Positions 44,877 to 53,281 of a DNA stretch of 64,000 nt are shown piece after piece. The stretch is from Balneolaceae bacterium UBA7797 (GTDB lineage: Bacteria; Bacteroidota; Rhodothermia; Balneolales; Balneolaceae), in NCBI GenBank assembly GCA_002480645.1, contig DLCN01000025.1:3492-67491 (forward strand). The letters run 5' to 3'. The translations under genes were made by a program, and so were the position numbers. The notes below the pieces were generated by a model, which made no database searches, was not told where the DNA came from, and saw only the letters and a program-made list of their open reading frames with translations. Each line of letters starts with the position of its first letter. Positions within the stretch are counted from its first letter, which is position 1.

Positions 44877-45810
44877 ACCTAGCCTTTTATACAGAGCTTA
44901 TTTGGAATTAAATAATCAATTAAGCGTTATTGAAAAATTAAAGTCCACATCTAAAAGGTTATCAAATCCTCCTATCTTTATTCTTGGTGCACCAAGGTGT
45001 GGATCTACTCTTTTTTTTCAGAGCTTAGTGGTTGAATATAATTTTTCATATTTATCAAATTTACACTGTCGATTATTTGGTGCTCCATGGCTTATCGATC
45101 AGTTTACGGATGTAAAACATAAATACGGCCAAAATGTGAGTTTTGAATCAAAATTTGGCTCAATAAATGGATGGTATTCTCCATCCGAGTGTGGGGAATA
45201 CTGGTATCGGTTTTTTCCTCGAGAACGACATTATGTTGCCGAACACGATATGAGGGAAATATCCATCAACAGATTAAAAACATCACTCAATTCACTTAGA
45301 AGAACCACAAATTCACCATATGTTTTTAAGAACCTAATGAACTCATTACGTATTAGACCAATCTTAAAAGCTGTACCTGATGCTTTATTTATCGTTCTCT
45401 TCCGTAACCCGATTGACATAGCCCATTCCATACTCGAAGCCAGAATGAAAACTTCAAATTCTTATGATTCATGGTTCTCAGTAAAACCAGAAAATTATAG
45501 TTCGATCAAAACTTTGTTACCGGAACAACAAGTTATTGAACAGATCAGATCGATCTATGATGAAATAAAACAAGTATCACTTCTAAATCCGGATCAATTT
45601 ATTTCTATTAAGTACGAACATTTTTGCAGTTCTACTTCTAACGTATTCAAGCAAATTGATAGTTTTTTAGAAACTCATTCTATTAATAGCCAACGCACAA
45701 ATTTAGTCCCTGAATCTTTTGAAATAAGAAAAAGAATTAGAATTGATAAGGAATTATATAAAAGTCTTGAAAAACACCTTCTAAAAAACCCAATTGTTTA
45801 TGACTTTTAA
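44869..45810 (+). CDS. Sulfotransferase family protein (first)
   Basis: 313 residues. The PAPS 5'-phosphosulfate loop is PIFILGAPRCGSTLFF (about 31-46) and the 3'-phosphate site lies in VLFRNPIDIAHS (about 182-193). It transfers sulfate from PAPS to a hydroxyl or amino group, here most likely of the glycan or an attached lipid. Together with a second sulfotransferase in the cluster it suggests a sulfated surface polymer. It overlaps its upstream gene by 8 nt and its downstream gene by 11 nt. Confidence 0.88.
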   Translation: MSKPSLLYRAYLELNNQLSVIEKLKSTSKRLSNPPIFILGAPRCGSTLFFQSLVVEYNFSYLSNLHCRLFGAPWLIDQFTDVKHKYGQNVSFESKFGSINGWYSPSECGEYWYRFFPRERHYVAEHDMREISINRLKTSLNSLRRTTNSPYVFKNLMNSLRIRPILKAVPDALFIVLFRNPIDIAHSILEARMKTSNSYDSWFSVKPENYSSIKTLLPEQQVIEQIRSIYDEIKQVSLLNPDQFISIKYEHFCSSTSNVFKQIDSFLETHSINSQRTNLVPESFEIRKRIRIDKELYKSLEKHLLKNPIVYDF

Positions 45811-46708
45811 AGATTCTCTTACGAATAACATATTCCAAAAATCATGGTGGCTTGAGGCAGTAGCACCTGGACAATGGTCCTACATTGAGATTGAGAAAGG
45901 TGGAGAAATATTTGCCAGAATGCCAATAGTTACCCAAAAAAAATTCGGGCAAACGATTTGTTCAATGCCAAAATTTACTCAAGTATTAGGGCCTTGGATT
46001 AAACAATTACCAGGAAAAGAAGCATCTCAGCTTTCGAAGCAAAAAGAATTATTTACAGAGTTAATTAAGAGGATTCCCACAAACATTTACTTTAAACAGC
46101 GATTCCACTACTCTATTACTAACTGGTTACCTTTTTATTGGAATAATTTCGAGCAGACAACTCGCTACACATATGTTTTAGAAGATATATCAGATACAGA
46201 CGTTATCTGGAAAGAGATGCAAGGAAATATTCGAAGAGAAATAAAAAAAGCCCGGAAAAATATTGTTACAGAGTTATCTGAGGACATAAAAATCATGTGG
46301 GATCTTCATTGCAATAACTTTCAAAATAACAATCCACCTGAAGGCTCTATATCGGACTTTGAACGTCTGTACACTATATGTAAGGAAAATAATGCCGGAC
46401 AAATTCTTTTAGCAAGAAACAGTGACAACACCATTGTTTCCGGCGTTTTTGTTGTTTGGGATGAAAATTCGGCCTATTACATTTTTGGTGGAACTTTAGA
46501 CCATTTTAAAAATACAGGTGCTTTTAGCTTGCTGATGTTTGACGCTATCAGTTTTTTATCGGATAAAACCCCTAGTTTTGACTTTGAAGGGTCGATGATA
46601 GAGTCAATTGAACGTTTCTACCGTGGTTTTGGAGCGTCTCAAAAACCTTATTTCCATATTACAAAAACTAACAAAATCATTAATACTGTAAGAGCTCTTT
46701 TAAGCTGA
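45800..46708 (+). CDS. FemAB/GNAT-like acyltransferase
   Basis: 302 residues from ATG 45800; an in-frame TTG two codons earlier is possible. The N-terminus (KSWWLEAVAPGQW) and the region MQGNIRREIKKARKN (about 142-156), then LLARNSDNTIVSGVFVVW and YIFGGTLDHFKNTGAFSLLMF, are typical of FemAB-related GNAT enzymes. Such enzymes transfer an acyl or aminoacyl group; in this cluster N-acylation of an amino sugar is plausible but inferred. It starts before the previous stop codon and is 20 nt before the aminotransferase gene. Confidence 0.8.
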   Translation: MTFKDSLTNNIFQKSWWLEAVAPGQWSYIEIEKGGEIFARMPIVTQKKFGQTICSMPKFTQVLGPWIKQLPGKEASQLSKQKELFTELIKRIPTNIYFKQRFHYSITNWLPFYWNNFEQTTRYTYVLEDISDTDVIWKEMQGNIRREIKKARKNIVTELSEDIKIMWDLHCNNFQNNNPPEGSISDFERLYTICKENNAGQILLARNSDNTIVSGVFVVWDENSAYYIFGGTLDHFKNTGAFSLLMFDAISFLSDKTPSFDFEGSMIESIERFYRGFGASQKPYFHITKTNKIINTVRALLS

Positions 46709-46728
46709 TTCAATCTTTCTTTTTAATA

Positions 46729-47838
46729 ATGATCAAAACATTTTCTGATAAGATTAAAATTCCGGTCACAAAGCCATTCTTACCTCCAATTGAAGAATAT
46801 CAAAATGAGCTTCAAAAAATCTGGAAAAGAAATTGGCTAACAAATAATGGACCTGTTTTAAAACTATTGGAAAAATCTATTTCGGAAAAATTAGCTCTTA
46901 ATTCTGAAATAATCACAGTCAATAATGGCACAACTGCTCTACAGTTGGCTTTTAAAGCTTTAGACCTGAAAGGAGAAGTTATAACAACTCCTTTTTCATA
47001 TGTAGCAACTACATCCAGTTTAGTCTGGGAAGGCTTAAAACCTATCTATGTTGATATAAAACAGAATGATTTCAATATAAATGAAAATCTAATCGAGAGT
47101 GCAATAACAGAGAAAACCACGGCCATTTTAGCAACACATGTTTTTGGGGTTCCAAACAATACTAAGGTAATTAAGAAGATTGCAGAAAAGTATAATTTAA
47201 AAGTAATCTATGATGCTGCCCACTGTTTCGGCGCTAAAAATTCTGATGGTTCTGTTTTTGATCTTGGGGATATAAGTATCACAAGTTTTCATGCAACAAA
47301 ATTATTTCACACTGTAGAAGGCGGAGCTTTATTCACACAACAAAAGGATATCGCAAAAAGGATTCGCTTAATGAGAAATTTTGGTCATGACGGACCGACC
47401 AATTTTAGTGGAATTGGGATTAACGGCAAGATGTCTGAAATACATGCGGCTATGGGAATAGTGAATCTCAGATACATCAACTCCATTATAACTTCAAGGA
47501 AGAGTGCTTATAATTTATATAAAACCCTCTTGGACGAGCAGAAATTTAATTTTCAGGAAATACCTGATAATATAGCTTATAACTACCCATATTTTCCGTT
47601 ATTATTTGAAGACGAAGTTAAAGCTATATCGGCTCAGAAAGAGCTCTTCAATAAGGAAGGAATTCAAACCCGCCGTTATTTTCATCCGATTTTAAGTGAA
47701 TTGGATTACGTTGAAGCAAATTCCTCACTTAATATCGCAAGGGATATTTCTTCACGTATTCTCTGTTTGCCTCTTTATGCAGACATTGATTCCAGATACG
47801 TTGAACTTATCTGCAACTATTTAAATTCAAATTTCTGA
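46729..47838 (+). CDS. DegT/DnrJ/EryC1 aminotransferase
   Basis: 369 residues, usual length. PLP-fold signatures: NNGTTALQLAFKAL, TTPFSYVATTSSLVWEGL, VIYDAAHCFGAK and the Schiff-base Lys in SFHATKLFHTVEGGA (about 185-199), then MRNFGHDG and GINGKMSEIHAAMG. These enzymes aminate keto sugars on nucleotide carriers, for example dTDP-4-amino-4,6-dideoxy sugars (WecE type). With the WecF-like transferase downstream, a 4-amino-deoxy sugar is a reasonable guess. Confidence 0.93.
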   Translation: MIKTFSDKIKIPVTKPFLPPIEEYQNELQKIWKRNWLTNNGPVLKLLEKSISEKLALNSEIITVNNGTTALQLAFKALDLKGEVITTPFSYVATTSSLVWEGLKPIYVDIKQNDFNINENLIESAITEKTTAILATHVFGVPNNTKVIKKIAEKYNLKVIYDAAHCFGAKNSDGSVFDLGDISITSFHATKLFHTVEGGALFTQQKDIAKRIRLMRNFGHDGPTNFSGIGINGKMSEIHAAMGIVNLRYINSIITSRKSAYNLYKTLLDEQKFNFQEIPDNIAYNYPYFPLLFEDEVKAISAQKELFNKEGIQTRRYFHPILSELDYVEANSSLNIARDISSRILCLPLYADIDSRYVELICNYLNSNF

Positions 47839-47841
47839 TAA

Positions 47842-48549
47842 ATGTCAAAAAAATGTGGAATAGTTCAACCTTACTTCTTTCCTTATTATGGGTACTTTCA
47901 ACTTATAAATCTTGCTGATCACTTTGTTTTTTATGATGATGTAAATTTTATTTCCAGAGGCTGGATTAACAGAAACTATATTCTTGTTAACAAGAAACGG
48001 CAATACATTACGGTGCCTTGTTCATCAAAGAGTCAGAATAAATTAATCAACGAAGTAGAGCTATCATTAAATAGTAAGATTAGGAAAAAACTACTTAAAA
48101 CAATCAGATTTAATTATTCAAAAGCACCTTTTTTTGATTCAGTATTCACATTGATAGAAAATGTGTTAAAACTTGACACGAATAAGATTTCTGAGCTAAG
48201 TATCTACAGTATTAAAAGTGTTCTCGAATATCTAAATATCTCTACTGAAACTCACATAGCCTCAGAATTACCAATACCCAATGATCAGGATCGTTCAGAA
48301 AGACTGATAGAAATAACAAAATTTCTGGGTTGTGATAATTATGTAAACCCTATTGGTGGTACTGAATTATACGATAAAGAGTATTTTGAAAAATTTGATA
48401 TCAAGCTGAACTTTATAAAACCATCCAATATCAAATACAATCAATTTGATAATCAGTTTGTTTCTAATCTCTCGATAATTGATGTTTTAATGTTTAACAG
48501 ACCAGAGATTATAAAACTAGATTTTTTATCTGAATATGAACTTATCTGA
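47842..48549 (+). CDS. WbqC family protein
   Basis: 235 residues with the family start GIVQPYFFPYYGYFQLINLADHF-like pattern (shortened here: QPYFFPYYGYFQLI), then DDVNFISRGWINRN and a central GSKSQNKLINEVELS-type region. WbqC proteins are found in O-antigen and flagellin-glycosylation clusters; the reaction is unknown. It starts 3 nt after the aminotransferase stop and overlaps the next gene by 14 nt, so the two are probably translated together. Confidence 0.9.
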   Translation: MSKKCGIVQPYFFPYYGYFQLINLADHFVFYDDVNFISRGWINRNYILVNKKRQYITVPCSSKSQNKLINEVELSLNSKIRKKLLKTIRFNYSKAPFFDSVFTLIENVLKLDTNKISELSIYSIKSVLEYLNISTETHIASELPIPNDQDRSERLIEITKFLGCDNYVNPIGGTELYDKEYFEKFDIKLNFIKPSNIKYNQFDNQFVSNLSIIDVLMFNRPEIIKLDFLSEYELI

Positions 48550-49354
48550 CACAATTCATCCCGTTGCAATTTTTGGAGTTCCAAGATCAGGCACTTCATG
48601 GTTGGGACAAATTATGAATAGTTCACCAAACGTTGCATATCGATATCAACCATTATTCTCATATGCATTTAAAGACTATCTTGATGAGCAAAGTAGCGCT
48701 GAAGATATCCAACATTTTCACGAAGAATTACTTACTACTGAAGATGAATTTGTAACACAGAAATATAATATCAGTGGTAAACCAACACCCACATTTAAGA
48801 AAAGTGAAATAACCCATCTTATCTGGAAAGAAGTCAGATATCTGAATTTGATGAGCAGGTTAGTTCAGAAATCAGAGCTCAAAATAATCGGAATTGTCAG
48901 ACATCCGGCTTCTGTGATCTATTCATGGTATAATGCTCCTAAGGAATTTGACCAAACCTGGAATTTATCTGATGAGTGGATTCATGCATTTAAAAAAAAT
49001 CAGGGAAAACCAGAAGAGTTCTATGGATTTGAAAAATGGAAATCAGCAACGAAAGAGCTACTCACTTTAAAAAAAATATATCAGGATAGAATTTGTATAA
49101 TTTCATACGAGGATTTGAATAGCAATACATTACCATTAACGGAGCACGTGTTCAAATTCTGCAATCTGAAAGTATCCGATCAGACAATTGATTTCATAAA
49201 TAAAAGTAAAAGTACCTCATCTGAAGATCCATACGATGTCTTTCGAAAAAATAAATCGAATTTTGAATGGAAAGATCTTCTTGACAAAAAAATTGTAGCA
49301 GAAATATTATCTGATCCGGATTTCGTTAAGATAAATAATTATTTCGACTGGTAG
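48536..49354 (+). CDS. Sulfotransferase family protein (second)
   Basis: 272 residues. PAPS loop AIFGVPRSGTSWLGQIM (about 9-25) and the second site IGIVRHPASVIYSWYNAP (about 120-137). Sequence differs enough from the first sulfotransferase that the two probably modify different positions. Start overlaps WbqC by 14 nt. Confidence 0.9.
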   Translation: MNLSDTIHPVAIFGVPRSGTSWLGQIMNSSPNVAYRYQPLFSYAFKDYLDEQSSAEDIQHFHEELLTTEDEFVTQKYNISGKPTPTFKKSEITHLIWKEVRYLNLMSRLVQKSELKIIGIVRHPASVIYSWYNAPKEFDQTWNLSDEWIHAFKKNQGKPEEFYGFEKWKSATKELLTLKKIYQDRICIISYEDLNSNTLPLTEHVFKFCNLKVSDQTIDFINKSKSTSSEDPYDVFRKNKSNFEWKDLLDKKIVAEILSDPDFVKINNYFDW

Positions 49355-49362
49355 ATCTATTC

Positions 49363-50463
49363 ATGTCTAAACCAAAATACATTCATCTAATGATCAGATC
49401 CCGGATGAGATTTCATTTAAGAAATCTTATCGGAAATAATGCAGGGCATGAAATATTTATTGTGGAAAATGGTTTTTATGATATTGATGAAAAACCAGTT
49501 CCTGAAAATGAAATACATAATATTTTAGAAAATGTGAATACAATCTTTATTCATTTTCTTGATGAAGAAAAAGCACGTTTAATTAATAAGTACGGTTTAG
49601 AAAAAAAAATAGTCTGGTTTTGTTGGGGAGCAGACGCTTATTATCTCGGGAAATTCGACAACAAATTCCTGCTTCCTAAAACAAAAAAAATAAGACTTTT
49701 ACTTGGACTGAAAAGTTTTAAAGGTTTTAAAGACATAATCAAATTTCTACTGAAATCATCAGTTGATAAGATTGCCCCAAACAAAATAGTTTTAGAGGCA
49801 ATCACCAAAATAGATCTGATAGTACCAATCGTTGATCAGGATTATGAAAACCTTAAAAAATATTATGATTTTGATATTGATAAATACCAATTAAACTACA
49901 TTAACAATGTTTTTTACCATCAACCTAAAGTTAAAAATATAAAGAATCGTAACAATATACTTGTTGGTAATTCAGCCAGTCTTACAAATAACCACGTTGA
50001 GTTTATAGATCAAATTTCTACTCAGAACCTTGGTACAAAAAAAATATTTTTTCCACTTAGCTACGGTAATAATGACTATGCTAACTATGTGAAAAAATAT
50101 GCTCTGAAAAAAATCTCGGATAATGCAGTTTTCTTAGATAAATATTTGCCATTCGAAGAGTATTTGAATCTTCAAAATACGTGTCAATCTCTGGTAATGA
50201 ATCATTGCCGGCAACAGGCATTAGGCAACATCATTCTTGGAATTTGGTTTGGGTCAAATATCTTTCTGAGATCAAATTCCGGGCTATATAAACACTTTAC
50301 TGAAAAAGGCTTTAAAATATTTAAAACAGAAGAATTCGATCTTAACACTCAGTTATCTGAAGATGAAATAGAAGTAAATAGATCGTTATTACATAAGTGG
50401 CATGGTCCACAATATTTAAACAGCAGGTTCAATAATCTTCTTAAACGTATTGATGAGATCTAA
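49363..50463 (+). CDS. WecF-like (GT56) 4-acetamido-4,6-dideoxy-sugar transferase
   Basis: 366 residues. The overall pattern (HIFIVENGF..., FIHFLDEEKARLI, IVWFCWGADAYY, then LVMNHCRQQALGNIILGIWFGSNIFLR near the C-terminus) matches the GT56 family, whose known member WecF adds Fuc4NAc from dTDP to a lipid II intermediate of enterobacterial common antigen. Exact sugar unknown. Placed between a sulfotransferase and the flippase gene. Confidence 0.82.
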   Translation: MSKPKYIHLMIRSRMRFHLRNLIGNNAGHEIFIVENGFYDIDEKPVPENEIHNILENVNTIFIHFLDEEKARLINKYGLEKKIVWFCWGADAYYLGKFDNKFLLPKTKKIRLLLGLKSFKGFKDIIKFLLKSSVDKIAPNKIVLEAITKIDLIVPIVDQDYENLKKYYDFDIDKYQLNYINNVFYHQPKVKNIKNRNNILVGNSASLTNNHVEFIDQISTQNLGTKKIFFPLSYGNNDYANYVKKYALKKISDNAVFLDKYLPFEEYLNLQNTCQSLVMNHCRQQALGNIILGIWFGSNIFLRSNSGLYKHFTEKGFKIFKTEEFDLNTQLSEDEIEVNRSLLHKWHGPQYLNSRFNNLLKRIDEI

Positions 50464-51945
50464 GTGGGTATAATCATTAAACAAAGTCTACGCAATGCTC
50501 TGATCTCTTACCTAGGGATTGCGATTGGGTTTGTATCAACTGTAAAACTCTTCCCGAGTATACTTGAGACTGATCAATTTGGGCTCACACGTACACTATT
50601 GGCGATTATGTTTATCGGCACACAACTAATCAGTTTAGGGTTGCCTAATTCCATCATTAAATTTTACCCATCCCTGGCCCAGAAAACGGATTTTCCTAAA
50701 GGAATTTTGATCGTTTTTTTTATACCGATTCTTATTTGTTTTCTCGTACTCGGAATAATTTTTATTCTTGCAAAAGACTTTCTTCTAACGCTGTATAGTG
50801 ACACCCCTCTTCTCTCTGAATTTTATTTGTATGTGCTGCCACTAATCATTTTCTCTTCTCTCTTCAGCCTTTTAAAAAACTATATATCTGCATTATTTGA
50901 CACCGTTTTTTCTTCGTTTCTACAGGAAATTTCTCAAAGAGTTGTTGTGGTTCTGGCCCTTTTTGCAGTCTATTTCCAACTTATAAATTTTGAAATATTC
51001 ATCGCCATTTTTGTGCTTAATTATGGCTTACAATTTATCATTCTTTTTATATATGGCTATAATAAGAATTTTATAAAATTGCGACCGGCTTTCGATATTC
51101 TTAAGAAGTCAACTATTAAATCCATTTCTAATTTTAGTTTTTATACTTTTTTAGGTGGCTTAACAATGATTCTTGTTGGAAACATTGATATTCTAATGAT
51201 AGGCGCATTCCAAGATTTAGCGCAGACCGGTATTTATGCTGTTGCTTTATATGTAGGGACTGTTATTTCTATGCCGAGAAAAGTTGTATATAAAATTTCT
51301 TATCCAATTATTACTAAAGCATTCTCTGAAAACCGATTGGAAGAAGTTAAAAATGTGTACAAACAAACATCATTGAATCAATATTTGGTTGGATTATTAT
51401 TATATGTAGGAATTTGGGCAAACATAGATAACCTATATGCATTGTTACCACCAGAATACTCAGCGGGTGCCGCAGTAATTTTTGTTATCGGAGCAGCTAA
51501 TCTTTTTGATTTGGTTTCCGGAGCAAATGGACAGATCATTTTTGCATCGAAATATTATCGCTTCGATTTAAAAGCCACAATATTTTTAGTGATTCTAGCT
51601 GTTACCTTAAATCTAATTTTTATTCCAAAATTAGGTATTCTAGGTGCAGCTATAGCAACCGCCTCATCCATCTTCCTTTACAATGTAATAAAGCTGATTT
51701 ATGTTTGGATTCGATTTAGAATGCAACCTTTCACATGGAGATCCATTGCGATTACCATAAATGGTGTTATTGTCTTAGCGCTATCATATCTAATTCCTGA
51801 ATTTGATAATCTGTTTGCAGACATACTCATTCGTTCACTATTAATGGCTGTTGTTTATTCAACTATCATATTTGCTTTTAATATTTCAGAGGAATTTAAA
51901 ATCGCGACTAAAGGCGTACTTAATAAGATTTCAAATTTACTTTAA
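50464..51945 (+). CDS. Oligosaccharide flippase (Wzx/MOP type)
   Basis: 493 residues from GTG directly after the preceding stop codon. About 14 membrane helices and a MATE/MOP-like polysaccharide-export pattern (FVSTVKLFPSILETDQFG, then FYTFLGGLTMILVGNIDILMIG). It would flip the lipid-linked repeat unit to the outer face. No Wzy polymerase or chain-length regulator is in the cluster, so the product may be a single repeat or these parts may be elsewhere. It is the last gene of the cluster, 67 nt before hisS. Confidence 0.92.
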   Translation: MGIIIKQSLRNALISYLGIAIGFVSTVKLFPSILETDQFGLTRTLLAIMFIGTQLISLGLPNSIIKFYPSLAQKTDFPKGILIVFFIPILICFLVLGIIFILAKDFLLTLYSDTPLLSEFYLYVLPLIIFSSLFSLLKNYISALFDTVFSSFLQEISQRVVVVLALFAVYFQLINFEIFIAIFVLNYGLQFIILFIYGYNKNFIKLRPAFDILKKSTIKSISNFSFYTFLGGLTMILVGNIDILMIGAFQDLAQTGIYAVALYVGTVISMPRKVVYKISYPIITKAFSENRLEEVKNVYKQTSLNQYLVGLLLYVGIWANIDNLYALLPPEYSAGAAVIFVIGAANLFDLVSGANGQIIFASKYYRFDLKATIFLVILAVTLNLIFIPKLGILGAAIATASSIFLYNVIKLIYVWIRFRMQPFTWRSIAITINGVIVLALSYLIPEFDNLFADILIRSLLMAVVYSTIIFAFNISEEFKIATKGVLNKISNLL

Positions 51946-52012
51946 CGCAGAATCTCTCCCTCACTCCTCTTATCTTCCCTTTTATTTTAATCTGATAATT
52001 CGATAGCAGCAC

Positions 52013-53269
52013 ATGGCTAAAGCTAAGTTTACTACGCATCTCGGTATGGTTGATATTCTTCCTGATGAATCTCCCAAATGGAGAGCTCTGGAAAATATCA
52101 TTCATCAGGAGGCAGCTCTTTTTAATTTTGAAGAAATCCGGACTCCGATCATGGAGCAAACGGAATTGATCGTGCGTGGTATTGGTCAGCTCACTGATAT
52201 CGTTTCTAAGGAGATCTTTGCCTTCACAAAAGGGGACAGTAATTACGTACTCCGACCAGAATTAACCGCACCGGTTGTTCGGGCTTTTGTGGAACACCAT
52301 CTTGATCAGCGGGGTGGATCTCAGAAATTATATTATATGGGCCCCATGTTTCGGGCAGAACGACCTCAAAAAGGTCGCCAGCGACAATTTCATCAGTTTG
52401 GAGTTGAAGTGATCGGTACCGATGCTCCGGCCGCTGATGTTGAAGTGATCGCCTTTATGATGCGTATCTATCAGCGTATCGGAATTAAGAATTTTGAACT
52501 GAAACTTAATTCGGTTGGAGACCCTGAAAGCCGGGAAGGTTACAAACAAGCACTCAAGGATTTTCTTGCTCCCAATCTGGATAAACTTAGTGAAGTCTCT
52601 CAAAAACGATTTGAAAAGAATCCAATGCGGATTCTGGATTCTAAAGAGCCCGAAGATCAGGAATTCATCAAACAAGCGCCTGTTATTCAGGATTATCTGA
52701 ATGAAGAATCAACCCAACATTTCAAAAAAGTGTGTGAAGCACTGGATGCTTTGGGTATAAATTATACGATCGATCCTTACCTGGTTCGGGGCATGGATTA
52801 TTACACTCGAACTGCATTTGAATTAACAAGTCCTGACTTAGGTTCGCAGGATGCCCTTGCCGGTGGCGGTCGTTATGACTTGTTAGTAGAAGAAATCGGT
52901 GGCCAACCCACACCGGCCGTGGGATTTGCAGCCGGCATGGAACGTCTGCTCATTGCCTGTGACGAACTCGATATCAAACTGGCCGACGACAAAAAGGTGG
53001 ATGTATATATTGTTAGTTTAGGTGAAAAAGCCCGAGACTGGGCGCTCACCCATCTTAGTGCTCTGAGAGAGGCAGGAATTTCCGCAACTATGGATTATCA
53101 GGGACGATCTATGAAAGCACAGATGAAGGATGCAAATCGCGAAAATGCACACTACACGCTCATCGTAGGCGAAAATGAACTGGAAGCCGGAGAATTTACG
53201 CTGAGAAACATGAAAGAGAGCGATGAACAATCACTCTCCTTTGCTAACATTATTGAGAAGCTGAGCTAA
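52013..53269 (+). CDS. hisS: Histidyl-tRNA synthetase
   Basis: 418 residues. Class II motif 2 (GPMFRAERPQKGRQRQFHQ), the histidine-specific LVRGMDYYTRTAFE and AGGGRYDLLVEEIGG, motif 3 GFAAGMERL and the C-terminal anticodon-binding domain (about 325-418) are all present. Charges tRNA(His) in the cytosol. It converges with the permease gene with only 12 nt between the stops. Confidence 0.98.
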   Translation: MAKAKFTTHLGMVDILPDESPKWRALENIIHQEAALFNFEEIRTPIMEQTELIVRGIGQLTDIVSKEIFAFTKGDSNYVLRPELTAPVVRAFVEHHLDQRGGSQKLYYMGPMFRAERPQKGRQRQFHQFGVEVIGTDAPAADVEVIAFMMRIYQRIGIKNFELKLNSVGDPESREGYKQALKDFLAPNLDKLSEVSQKRFEKNPMRILDSKEPEDQEFIKQAPVIQDYLNEESTQHFKKVCEALDALGINYTIDPYLVRGMDYYTRTAFELTSPDLGSQDALAGGGRYDLLVEEIGGQPTPAVGFAAGMERLLIACDELDIKLADDKKVDVYIVSLGEKARDWALTHLSALREAGISATMDYQGRSMKAQMKDANRENAHYTLIVGENELEAGEFTLRNMKESDEQSLSFANIIEKLS

Positions 53270-53281
53270 AAAATATCCACC

